Source of the DNA: a virus
Reading direction: 5' to 3' (one strand)
DNA: 55,106 bases
IMG/VR virus record: IMGVR_UViG_3300036715_000866
Coordinates: 1-55,106 of that record
In this document: positions 16,434-23,590 of the stretch, piece by piece
How positions within the stretch are numbered: position 1 is the stretch's first letter
Layout of the letters: each line of letters opens with the position of its first letter
Program-made: the position numbers and the translations under genes
The notes under the pieces: model-generated
What the model was told of the DNA's origin: nothing
The model's database searches: none
Seen by the model: the letters and a program-made list of their open reading frames with translations, nothing else

Positions 16434-17063
16434 TCAGCGGCCGAACAGGTCCATCAGGCGAACCACAACCCGGCGCGGGAAGACCGATCCGCCGAAGTGG
16501 GCGCGATCCTGCGGGAAGTCCTGGAACACGAAGTATTCCGGCATGCGGCGGCCGGTGATGCTGTATTGGGTGCCGATGGGCGGCTCGCCGCTGGCCCAGG
16601 TCAGCGCGCCATCGCCGGCAGCCACTTCCGGAATTCCCCCCTCGACAATCGCGCCATCCGCATCCAGCCAGAACACACGTTCTATCAATTCAACCAGGAT
16701 TGATAGTCGGTCGATAGGTTCGTGTACCAGCGTGCGCGAGAAAGGCGTCGACGACTGCGCCATGATCAGACGGTCGAAGCCGCCAGCCCAGTAAACAGGG
16801 GAATCCGACGGCAGCGACAGCACCTGGTCGCCGCTTTCGTACATGCCCAGCTTGGCCCATTGCTGCTGCACCTTCTGGCCGGCAACAGCGACGGTACCGA
16901 TAATTTCCTCGCCCCAGGTAATGCCGGTGCCGTGGCATGACGGGCAATTTTGCTTGGCGGCGCCGGAGTGAGTATCGCGGCAGGGGCAGTCATAGGCGCG
17001 GCGCCATGACACTTGCTGCCCCATCTCGTTCAGCATCGCATCAAAGCGGGCGCCGGACAGCAT
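16434..17063 (-). CDS. Neck/head completion protein with zinc-ribbon-like CPSCHGTG motif
   Basis: 209 residues. The N-terminus has CPCRDTHSGAAKQNCPSCHG (about 26-45), a likely Zn-binding knuckle resembling DnaJ-type CxxCxGxG repeats and seen in some phage neck proteins. The rest is beta-rich. It begins one base before the end of the connector gene (17063), and is followed by the gp10-like gene. I infer a head-tail connection role; there is no direct functional motif. Confidence 0.5.
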   Translation of the reverse strand: MLSGARFDAMLNEMGQQVSWRRAYDCPCRDTHSGAAKQNCPSCHGTGITWGEEIIGTVAVAGQKVQQQWAKLGMYESGDQVLSLPSDSPVYWAGGFDRLIMAQSSTPFSRTLVHEPIDRLSILVELIERVFWLDADGAIVEGGIPEVAAGDGALTWASGEPPIGTQYSITGRRMPEYFVFQDFPQDRAHFGGSVFPRRVVVRLMDLFGR

Positions 17064-17827
17064 CAGCAGACCCCAGCACGAATGCCATGCAGCGATTGCC
17101 GGATGGCGTCGACCTTGGCGTCGATGGAAGCACCCAGCTTTTCCACGTCAACCGAATTCGTCTGGCTCATGCCATCAATGGACTGGCTCATCGACTGCGC
17201 CGGGAAGGAATCCTCGATCATGGACAGCACAGCCATCTTCTGTAGCACGTCCCAGACATCCGGGTAATCGGTTTTCAGATTACTCAGGCCGGCGCGGTAA
17301 CGCACCTGGACCATGAGCGGCACTGAGCGCCCGTTCATGAAGTTCATCATGATGGCCGACAGCGGGGCGACTGCGTGCGCATTGGTTGGGACCAGGTTGA
17401 CATGCCCATGCTTTCGGTCAATCCTGAACCAGTCGACCGGCACCTCGAACACGCTCTGCATCACCGGGTAGACGAACTGCATGGAATGCACGGCAATCAA
17501 CGGCTTTTGCCGCAATGCGATGAACCCCCAGTGGTTGTTGTCGAAATGCTCCGGCGTCATGTCATAACCTGGGTCCTCGGACCAGCGCGTGCCGCCCAGG
17601 TCGAACGCATCCATTTCCGCTTGCGAGGCGCCTGTCGGCAACATCTCCACCGGCTCCAGGAATACACGCAATTTGCGTTCGAGCAGCGCGGCGGCGGTTT
17701 TCAGCTTGCTGAACAGGTAATCATCGTCCAGCAAATCCAGTCCAGCCAGATAGCTGCGCGAGACCAGAACCAGTCGATTTGCACGCAGGGCTTCGGCTTC
17801 AACGGCAGGCGTATCGAATATGCTCAT
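17063..17827 (-). CDS. Head-tail connector (adaptor) protein
   Basis: 254 residues. The N-terminal 60 residues are helical (AEALRANRLVLVSRSYLAGL; LLDDDYLFSKLKTAAALLER), the centre is beta-rich with PVDWFRIDRKHGHVNLVP, and the C-terminus is a helix pair. This is the pattern of gp6/gp15-type adaptor proteins that bind below the portal. It follows the capsid genes and precedes the neck genes in normal order. The assignment rests on architecture and position. Confidence 0.5.
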   Translation of the reverse strand: MSIFDTPAVEAEALRANRLVLVSRSYLAGLDLLDDDYLFSKLKTAAALLERKLRVFLEPVEMLPTGASQAEMDAFDLGGTRWSEDPGYDMTPEHFDNNHWGFIALRQKPLIAVHSMQFVYPVMQSVFEVPVDWFRIDRKHGHVNLVPTNAHAVAPLSAIMMNFMNGRSVPLMVQVRYRAGLSNLKTDYPDVWDVLQKMAVLSMIEDSFPAQSMSQSIDGMSQTNSVDVEKLGASIDAKVDAIRQSLHGIRAGVC

Positions 17828-17851
17828 AGGCCACTCGTGCGGAATTGGGAG

Positions 17852-17878
17852 GGTGGCGTGAGGATCGCCCGCGCCACC
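17852..17878 (-). terminator. Hairpin downstream of the decoration-like gene
   Basis: Stem GGTGGCG / CGCCACC (7 bp) with a 13-nt loop, between 17904-18473 and the connector gene. There is no U-tract, so it could be an inefficient terminator or an RNA-processing or stabilising element that adjusts expression of the neck genes relative to capsid genes. Confidence 0.4.
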
Positions 17879-17903
17879 GTTACAACAACTTCAGATCAAG
17901 CAT

Positions 17904-18473
17904 TCAGCGTTCGGACAGGTTGGCAATCGGCATGGCCGTGGTGAACGTGTTGTCATACAACGGGCTGACCGGTGTATTGACGTAGGTGACAACCAGCAAG
18001 GCGGCATCCAGCGCGGTCGTACCGCCAACGAAATCGGCAGCCGTGCCGTTGTAGACCACGATATAGCCGACTTGCAGTTTGCCGGCCGGTACCGCCGGCA
18101 GCAGCGCAATGGCGGCGGCGGAGCTGGTCGAATCAGCCGTCTTGGCGCTGGTCGTCATGGTTCCTGCGCTATCGACGTAGAACGCCCAGGCAGCGTACTT
18201 CAGTGTCGCCAGCGTACCAACCAATGCAGCCATGTCGGTGTCTGCCGTCTTGGTCACCGTAAGGCCGTTTACGCGGCAAATAATGGCCGTACTGGACTTG
18301 ACCACGGCGGAACCGCCCGCCTTGATGCACAGCGTGGCGGCGGTGATGACGCCGAAACACAGCGAGTTTACGGCGGTGATCAGATCATTGATTACATCGC
18401 CGAGCTTGGTTAATTTTGCAGCAGGGGCCATCTTGTTCAGCATGGCCTTCAGGGTGTTAATAGAACGGCTCAT
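17904..18473 (-). CDS. Capsid decoration-like / head-associated protein
   Basis: 189 residues, rich in Ala, Thr and Val with alternating strands (SAVVKSSTAIICRVNGLTVT; YAAWAFYVDSAGTMTT; VGYIVVYNGTAADFVG). This resembles small beta proteins that sit on capsid surfaces in phages, and it is two genes after the major capsid gene. The N-terminal helix (INTLKAMLNKMAPAAKLTKL) is amphipathic. No enzymatic motif is visible; the role is inferred. Confidence 0.45.
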   Translation of the reverse strand: MSRSINTLKAMLNKMAPAAKLTKLGDVINDLITAVNSLCFGVITAATLCIKAGGSAVVKSSTAIICRVNGLTVTKTADTDMAALVGTLATLKYAAWAFYVDSAGTMTTSAKTADSTSSAAAIALLPAVPAGKLQVGYIVVYNGTAADFVGGTTALDAALLVVTYVNTPVSPLYDNTFTTAMPIANLSER

Positions 18474-18784
18474 TTTTCGACCTCTTCAGTGGTGGCGCCG
18501 GCTTTTGCAGCGCGCTTGCCTTGGGTTTTTGTGGCGACAGGATCATCTGCGGGCGATCCGACATCTTCTTGCGTCGGGCCATGGTCCGGGGTGGCAACCT
18601 GTTCCGATACAACCTGCGGTTCGGTTGCTTCATCGATCAGCACATAACCCGGAATGCTCGCAAACCGGGCGGCCGCCTCATCGGGAAGGTCTTCGGAAAC
18701 CATCCCGCCGCCGATGCCCGGAGAGAATTGGTAGCCACTGATTTTTTCAGAGGCATTTTGTAGATCGCACCTGACTTTCGCCAT
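18470..18784 (-). CDS. Small head-associated protein
   Basis: 104 residues. The start (MAKVRCDLQNASEKISGYQF) and the DEAAARFASIPGYVLID helix-strand unit occur in small proteins encoded just after capsid genes of several phages. The C-terminal half is disordered and charged (QGKRAAKAGATTEEVEK). It overlaps 17904-18473 by 4 nt. Exact function unknown. Confidence 0.5.
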   Translation of the reverse strand: MAKVRCDLQNASEKISGYQFSPGIGGGMVSEDLPDEAAARFASIPGYVLIDEATEPQVVSEQVATPDHGPTQEDVGSPADDPVATKTQGKRAAKAGATTEEVEK

Positions 18785-18811
18785 TTTCGTGCCCTCAAAA
18801 CATTCGATAAG

Positions 18812-18835
18812 CCGTGGGCAGTCGCCTGCCCACGG
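18812..18835 (-). terminator. Perfect 10-bp hairpin after the major capsid gene
   Basis: CCGTGGGCAG and CTGCCCACGG form a perfect 10-bp stem around a 4-nt loop, in the 69-nt gap downstream of the capsid gene. The following bases are not U-rich (CTTATCG). Such hairpins after capsid genes usually protect the abundant capsid mRNA or give partial termination. Confidence 0.6.
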
Positions 18836-18853
18836 GCTCTATTCGATACCGGA

Positions 18854-20353
18854 TCAGCCGAACGGCTGCCAGGACGCGGTCGACGGCAGGATGTTCTTGA
18901 TGTAGCCGTGGTGCTTGGGCTTCGTCATCCGCAGGTAGCCGGACAGGAACTGGAACCAGGAGTACACCGGCATGCCGCCGATACCGAACGGCAGCGGGAT
19001 CTTGGTCATCGGCATGAACTGGCGCCAGCCAATCGCGTCCGCGCTGGGCTTCATATTCAGCAGCGGAACCGCGCAGGTTCCGGGGATGTCCAGGTTCAGG
19101 TCGACATGGGTTGTAGTGGCGCCACTCTTGGCGATCACTTTCACCAGGCGCATGTCGGACGGGGTGTTTGTGCCACCCTTGCGGCTGCGATAGATGGCGT
19201 AGCCGGTTTCGGTGCCGCCAACCGACTTGGTGATAGTCAGCGTCGCCTTCTCGCCGGAGGCCACGGCCGTCTGCGAAGTCAGGGCGATTTCAGACTGGCC
19301 TTCACCGGTCGGGCCGATTCCGGCCACGCCCCAGTAGTAGTTTCCGGCGCGGGGCGCGGTGAACTTGGAGGCGGGATCGGACGCGGTTGCCACGGTCACG
19401 CTGGCCGGCTTGAAAGCGGCATTGGCGACAGCAGTGGCGGGGAAGGTGACCTGGTATGGCTTGGCCATCAGGAAATCGCCGTGGTGCATGAAGGTGTCGA
19501 TGTGCGTATTCAGCACGCCGTTGGTCAGGCGAATCTTGTCGACATGAGCGCCAACCATCGGGGTATTGCCACCCTGCGGGGACCAGCGGAAGGCAGGGTC
19601 CAGACCGAGGTTGATGTCGGTCTGCACGGCGGTCGGCAGGTAGATGTCGGTCACGTTGCCCCAGGAGCCGTAGTCGAACACGGCGGCGTTGATGGCGCTG
19701 ATCGCCGCCACGTCGGTCAGCGGGACGCCATCCATGTTGTAGACGTGCTCGGGGCTGGATTCGCCGGCCGCGATACTGTCGTCGATCTGCTTGAAGATGC
19801 CGTCAAACTCGACCGGGCAGGCCGCCGAGTTGCCGTAGAACAACGCGTATTCAGCATCGGTCATGAGCTGCTTGGCGCCGTTCATTTCTTCCAGGGTCAT
19901 GGGGTTTGCAGCGTTGTTGCTGATGTCCAGCACCATGCCGACCTGGCGCATGGTCATCAGGAACTTTACCATGCCAACTTCGCGGCTGTACTCGCCCTGC
20001 GCTGCCCGAACCACGCCCATCTGGGAGTTGAAGGAGCCACCGGGGGCGCCGCCGACGTTGGTTTGACGCATGTACTCGTCGACGATATTGGTCGCGTTGG
20101 TCGTGCCCAGTTGCTTGAACAGAACGAAGTGCTCTTCCTCCTGCACCGTGGCTTTCATCACGGTATCAAGGGACTGCACGCCGAGCGCGCCGCCACCGGT
20201 CAGGGTCGCCACGTCGGTCTGGTAGTTGCTCGCGGTCAACGCCTTTTGCAGGTCGGCCAGTTGATCAAGGGCGCCGCCAGTTGATCCGCCCAGGGCGGGT
20301 GCGCCGCCGGCAGTCATGCCAGAGAATTGTTGCATCAGTCGTTGCAGGTTCAT
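18854..20353 (-). CDS. Major capsid protein with an inserted Ig/Fn3-like domain
   Basis: 499 residues. The N-arm (1-70) carries TDVATLTGGGALGVQSLD at 46-63. About 70-260 has capsid-type strands and helices (GEYSREVGMVKFLMTMRQVG, YGSWGNVTDIYLPTAV). An insertion at about 320-415 (AGNYYWGVAGIGPTGEGQSE ... TGYAIYRSRKGG) reads like a fibronectin III/Ig domain exposed on the surface. The C-terminus returns to the capsid fold (IPLPFGIGGMPVYSWFQFLS). It lies after protease and scaffold genes and is followed by a strong hairpin. HK97-type fold is inferred. Confidence 0.8.
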   Translation of the reverse strand: MNLQRLMQQFSGMTAGGAPALGGSTGGALDQLADLQKALTASNYQTDVATLTGGGALGVQSLDTVMKATVQEEEHFVLFKQLGTTNATNIVDEYMRQTNVGGAPGGSFNSQMGVVRAAQGEYSREVGMVKFLMTMRQVGMVLDISNNAANPMTLEEMNGAKQLMTDAEYALFYGNSAACPVEFDGIFKQIDDSIAAGESSPEHVYNMDGVPLTDVAAISAINAAVFDYGSWGNVTDIYLPTAVQTDINLGLDPAFRWSPQGGNTPMVGAHVDKIRLTNGVLNTHIDTFMHHGDFLMAKPYQVTFPATAVANAAFKPASVTVATASDPASKFTAPRAGNYYWGVAGIGPTGEGQSEIALTSQTAVASGEKATLTITKSVGGTETGYAIYRSRKGGTNTPSDMRLVKVIAKSGATTTHVDLNLDIPGTCAVPLLNMKPSADAIGWRQFMPMTKIPLPFGIGGMPVYSWFQFLSGYLRMTKPKHHGYIKNILPSTASWQPFG

Positions 20354-20383
20354 CTTGGTTTCCTCTCTCTCGGATTTGCTGGG

Positions 20384-21043
20384 TTACTGCATGATTTTGG
20401 ACAGCAGACCGCTATCCGGGACTTGCTGGGCACGCAGGGCACCATCCACCAGCGCGGCTTCGCGCCAGGTGATCCTGCCCTTGTCTGCGGCGGCATACGC
20501 CTTCGCCATGATGGCTTCGGCGGTCAGGGAGGGAGCCTTGTCGGCCACGCCGGCAACAGCCTTGTCGGAGATCGACAACGTGGTCTTGCGCCCGGCGCCC
20601 TGACTGCCGATGGCGGCAACCTGAGACTTGAGCAGCGAGATTTCCTTGGCTTGCTTGGTCACGGTGGCCGAGGTGGACTTAAGCATGCTGACGGCCGCGC
20701 CCAGGGCTTTCGCCAGGTCGGATTCGGATTCGTCGATCCGGCCCATGAGCGCCTTCACCAGGGCGGTGCCGTCGATTGCTTCGACTTCCTCGCCGTTGAT
20801 GGTGGCGGTGAAGGACTTGCCCATCGGGTCGCCTTCGTCTTTACCTTCTTCGTCCTCGCGGGCTTCACGCTCCTCGCGCTCCTCGCGCTCTTCGTCGGTT
20901 TCCTCGTCGCCATCGGCCTCGCCAGCCTCACCGGCAGCGGCAGCGGCCTTGATCTTGGCGTCGTCGGCCCCCTCGTTCGGCATGGCTTTCGCCAGCGTTT
21001 CCATGTCTTGCAGTTCTTTCAGCAATTCGGCGTATGCGCTCAT
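20384..21043 (-). CDS. Scaffold-like capsid assembly protein
   Basis: I use the ATG at 21043 (MSAYAELLKELQDMETLAKA), which overlaps the protease stop (ATGA). The 219-residue protein is highly charged: an acidic run at about 40-75 (DEETDEEREEREEREARED), then long helices (ALGAAVSMLKSTSATVTKQA, KEISLLKSQVAAIG). It sits between protease and major capsid genes, the standard scaffold slot. It would be a core for prohead assembly and then be degraded by the protease. Confidence 0.65.
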   Translation of the reverse strand: MSAYAELLKELQDMETLAKAMPNEGADDAKIKAAAAAGEAGEADGDEETDEEREEREEREAREDEEGKDEGDPMGKSFTATINGEEVEAIDGTALVKALMGRIDESESDLAKALGAAVSMLKSTSATVTKQAKEISLLKSQVAAIGSQGAGRKTTLSISDKAVAGVADKAPSLTAEAIMAKAYAAADKGRITWREAALVDGALRAQQVPDSGLLSKIMQ

Positions 21044-22002
21044 TGCGGTTTCCTCTTCAGGTTGGTTTGCAGGCCGCGCAGGAACGCTTCGACCCATTCG
21101 GCGGCGGTGGACTCGTCCACGCCGTATTCTCCGACCACGTGCGAGACCAGCCCGCGCGCGTTCATGGATTTGACGCGGCCGGTCTTGATGTCTCCGGCCA
21201 GGCGCTCCCGGAAATCCCAGTAGCCGCCAGGGATGGTTTGCTTGATTTTTCGGTCCAGGGACTGCACGCCCAGCGCGGCGCCGCCGGTCAATGTGCCCAT
21301 GTCAGTGCCGTAGCCGGCCTGAAGCGCCTTGACCACGAAACCGTTCAGGCTCTTGGCGAACACGCCTTCCGCCCTGGTGGAAACCTCCGGCACGGTCTTG
21401 TTGACCGGGCAGCGGTCCAGCGCGACGTTGTTCCAGCGCACCTTGTCAATCACCGCCACCTTGGCGCCGGTATCTGGGTCCAGCTTGATCGACTTGCCCA
21501 GCACCGAACCGCCGACACTGGGATACCAGCGCGACGGCGGCGACTGCGCGGTGAGCGATTTCCACACCATGTCGGCGTTCTTCGCCATCGGCGAATCGCC
21601 GCGATAGAGCAACGCCTTGACGAACGTGCGCGGCCCCTCCATGCGCACATCGACCGGCTTCCCGATTTCGTACTCCATGAAATTCTCGATGCCTGATTTC
21701 GGCCCGAGGATGGAGTAGTGCGACAGGTCGATGTTGCCGTGGCGCAGGTAGTAGCCGGCGCTCTCCGCCAGCGCCCTTTGCAGGATGACTTCGTTCTGGT
21801 GGTCCAGGTCTTCGTTGCTGGCCTCAAAGTACAGTACCCGATCCTCGCCCTCGCTGGCCGGCGTCGCCTTGAGCAGACCACCCAGGCTAATGAACTCGGG
21901 AACGGCGCACAGCAGTTCGTCGTCGCATTGCTGCGCGACGTATCCGCTCACTCCACTTCCCGCATAACCGTACATTCGACACCCAAAAAAATTGGCCGTC
22001 AT
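21040..22002 (-). CDS. Prohead maturation protease-like protein (XkdF-type)
   Basis: 320 residues. About 57-100 (LYFEASNEDLDHQNEVILQR ... YYLRHGNIDLSHYSILG) matches the N-terminal part of phage prohead proteases: an acidic beginning, a conserved Asp-Gly/Glu turn and a catalytic His in the LSH motif; a Ser around 137-160 would complete the site. Residues 225-250 (KALQAGYGTDMGTLTGGAAL and GVQSLD) copy the N-arm of the major capsid protein. Start 22002 or 21975 (MYGYAGSGVS) are both possible; neither has a good ribosome site. Promoter copy C lies about 60 nt upstream. Confidence 0.65.
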   Translation of the reverse strand: MTANFFGCRMYGYAGSGVSGYVAQQCDDELLCAVPEFISLGGLLKATPASEGEDRVLYFEASNEDLDHQNEVILQRALAESAGYYLRHGNIDLSHYSILGPKSGIENFMEYEIGKPVDVRMEGPRTFVKALLYRGDSPMAKNADMVWKSLTAQSPPSRWYPSVGGSVLGKSIKLDPDTGAKVAVIDKVRWNNVALDRCPVNKTVPEVSTRAEGVFAKSLNGFVVKALQAGYGTDMGTLTGGAALGVQSLDRKIKQTIPGGYWDFRERLAGDIKTGRVKSMNARGLVSHVVGEYGVDESTAAEWVEAFLRGLQTNLKRKPQ

Positions 22003-22061
22003 CGCGTAGCATTGCGCTACGTCTTGGCGGCCCTAAATGGCCCTCTCTACGAGGTGACGCT

Positions 22062-22076
22062 AATCTAGCGTCACGA
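22062..22076 (-). promoter_or_regulatory. Phage promoter motif, copy C (capsid operon)
   Basis: Minus strand: TCGTGAC GC TAGATT. The motif starts inside the last codons of 22071-22268. The bases GTGACGCTA and TAGCGTCAC here form an inverted repeat with a 3-nt centre (22054-22074), unlike other copies. It would drive protease, scaffold and capsid genes with a leader of about 55-80 nt. Confidence 0.65.
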
Positions 22077-22268
22077 CTTCAGGAAGAACAGAACCGTCTT
22101 GTCCTGCACCGCCTTCGCCATGGTCTGGCTGAATGGCACGTCGCCCTTGCAATGCGGGCAGATGGCGACCAGCGACGCGGCCTTTAGCACTAGTCCGGAC
22201 GTGCGAATCATGGTTTCTCCGCCTCGCGACTCGCGCAATAGGTTGGTTCCGCACTTGGGACAGTTCAT
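22071..22268 (-). CDS. Small zinc-ribbon protein
   Basis: 65 residues, MNCPKCGTNLLRESRGGETM at the N-terminus and CPHCKG at about 37-42, giving a four-Cys zinc ribbon of the Com/rubredoxin-like type. These small proteins are often RNA- or DNA-binding or scaffolding. It overlaps 22265-22639 (ATGA) and is the last gene before the promoter C. Its stop overlaps the promoter motif. No more specific role can be assigned. Confidence 0.6.
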   Translation of the reverse strand: MNCPKCGTNLLRESRGGETMIRTSGLVLKAASLVAICPHCKGDVPFSQTMAKAVQDKTVLFFLKS

Positions 22269-22639
22269 GCCGCCTTCCTGGCGTCTTCGGCTTCCTTCTC
22301 CTTGGCGCGCAAGGCATCGGCTGCGATTTGCTCGACCTCCATCCTTTCGTAATCCGTGCGCAGTTGTTCCTGTTGCTGCTTTCTGTACGAAACCACATCT
22401 TCAGATGGCGCGCTCCCGTTTCCGACTATCACCAGAGTGTTTTCCTGGTATCGCGGTCCGGGCTGTGTGTAATACTCCCCAGGCAATCCCTTCGCCGCCT
22501 CGAACAGCATCTCCGCTGCGCCTGGGAAGAAGCGGTATTTGTCGGCATACTTCATGTCGGATATGACCGCACCGATCTTCTTCCACCACACGTCGCGTCC
22601 ATTGCGGATGAACAACCTTTCGTCGTTTGGTCCTGACAT
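22265..22639 (-). CDS. Helical protein of the cargo region, unknown function
   Basis: 124 residues, start MSGPNDERLFIRNGRDVWWK at 22639. A compact N-terminal part (DMKYADKYRFFPGAAEMLFE) is followed by a long charged coiled-coil-like C-terminus (YRKQQQEQLRTDYERMEVEQ onward). It overlaps the zinc-ribbon gene by 4 nt. I recognise no family. A longer frame upstream to 22684 overlaps the broken gene 22640-22989 and is unlikely to be used. Confidence 0.5.
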   Translation of the reverse strand: MSGPNDERLFIRNGRDVWWKKIGAVISDMKYADKYRFFPGAAEMLFEAAKGLPGEYYTQPGPRYQENTLVIVGNGSAPSEDVVSYRKQQQEQLRTDYERMEVEQIAADALRAKEKEAEDARKAA

Positions 22640-22989
22640 GAACGGGCTCTCGTTCTGACGACATCGCTCGGAACATACGGCCACGATGCGTATAGCTTTC
22701 CTGTTTTTCGAGTTCCTTCTCGAAACGGGACACCATCACCAGGAACTGTTCGAATACGGCGGCGGTTGGAGTGGGTTTTTTTCGTCTCGCGCACTGCGGA
22801 TGGTTTATGCGGCTCAGTTGCAGCATGCTCAATATTCGCCGTGTGCGCCGGCACATCGCGGCCGTTCTTGTCAGTGTAGCCTTTCACTGGAGTGGGCTAG
22901 GTGAACAGAATCCGCTGCTGCCCGTCACCAAACAGCTCCCCCGGCAGGTTGTCGTGACGGTCGCGTGCTTTGAGGAACGGGTAAATCAT
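22640..22989 (-). pseudogene. Broken paralogue of 23234-23590 (amber stop plus frameshift)
   Basis: One frame begins MIYPFLKARDRHDNLPGELF at 22989, coupled by ATGA to the gene upstream, stops at a TAG (22897-22899) and then continues in the same frame as VKGYTDKNGRDVPAHTANIE. A run of seven A (22776-22782 on the plus strand as T) shifts it into another frame, which continues PTPTAAVFEQFLVMVSRFEK until about 22640. The N-terminal LKxxDRHDxxxxxLF and GYxDxNG parts match the next gene upstream, 23234-23590. Both lesions may be real or consensus errors. A 30-residue product (22897-22989) could still be made. Confidence 0.5.
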
Positions 22990-23237
22990 GCCTTATCTCC
23001 CATCAATATCCGTTGCAGTCGCCCGCGCTCCAGCGTCAGGCCATCGTACTGCCTGGCTGCGCCATCGTCCAGGAATACTCGCGGTCGCAGCGCCTTGATG
23101 TCGGCTTCCACGGCTTCTAGGCGCTTGCCGGCGGCGGTCTGGATGTTCTTCTCGGCCTGTTCCGATCGGGCGCGCATGCCTGCCAGTTTTACAAGCTGGA
23201 CGCGCAGGGCGGATGTATGCTGGGTGGTATCGTTCAT
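22986..23237 (-). CDS. Small coiled-coil protein
   Basis: 83 residues, mainly one long helix (LRVQLVKLAGMRARSEQAEK ... RLEAVEADIKALRPRVFLDD). It overlaps the 23234-23590 gene by 4 nt and the broken gene downstream by 4 nt. Such compact helical proteins are seen among phage cargo genes, but I can assign no role. Confidence 0.5.
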   Translation of the reverse strand: MNDTTQHTSALRVQLVKLAGMRARSEQAEKNIQTAAGKRLEAVEADIKALRPRVFLDDGAARQYDGLTLERGRLQRILMGDKA

Positions 23238-23590
23238 GCTGCCCTCAGAAACGGTATCCGAAAGGATTTGGTCAGTGGTTGCGCCTCGGCTTTGTTGGTG
23301 ATCTTGTACGCATTCTTGTTCAGCGTATCGACTTTTTCTTGCAGACGGGCGAACTTTCCTTCCGACATCCAGGCTTCGATCACAGCAGGCGCCTGGATGT
23401 CGACCGCATCCAGCGCGATGGCAGCAGGCGTCGCAGACACTTCGTCTTGCGCAACAAGATGCCGCTGCACATGCGACCGGCGGGAGCCCCCGTTCTCGTC
23501 GACATAGCCGACGTGGCTGATCATCTGCTGGAACAAGTCACCGGTGGCCTGGTCGTGGCGGTCTACCGCCTTGAGGAACAACACACGCAT
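23234..23590 (-). CDS. Cargo-region protein with LFLK-RHD and GY-DGT-like module
   Basis: 118 residues. The N-terminus (MRVLFLKAVDRHDQATGDLF) and HVGYVDENGGSRRSHVQRH (about 26-44) form a short module that also occurs, more or less complete, in the broken gene downstream, in the DarB-like protein (MKHILFLLKADQ ... AGYVNKKGTFV) and in the protein at 38149-39666 (SGYRRGDGTYVAPH). The C-terminal half is helical. The stop overlaps the SNF2 gene boundary (shared position 23590). It is likely part of the cargo set; its biochemical role is unknown. Confidence 0.5.
   Translation of the reverse strand: MRVLFLKAVDRHDQATGDLFQQMISHVGYVDENGGSRRSHVQRHLVAQDEVSATPAAIALDAVDIQAPAVIEAWMSEGKFARLQEKVDTLNKNAYKITNKAEAQPLTKSFRIPFLRAA

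Noticed and set aside
22054-22074. GTGACGCTA-ATC-TAGCGTCAC palindrome as a terminator
   Set aside because: No U-tract follows on either strand, and half of it is promoter motif C; a regulator site or chance extension of the motif is likelier.
22949-22957. TCGTGACGG on the plus strand
   Set aside because: It points opposite to the operons, lies inside a coding frame and lacks the -10 half of the motif.
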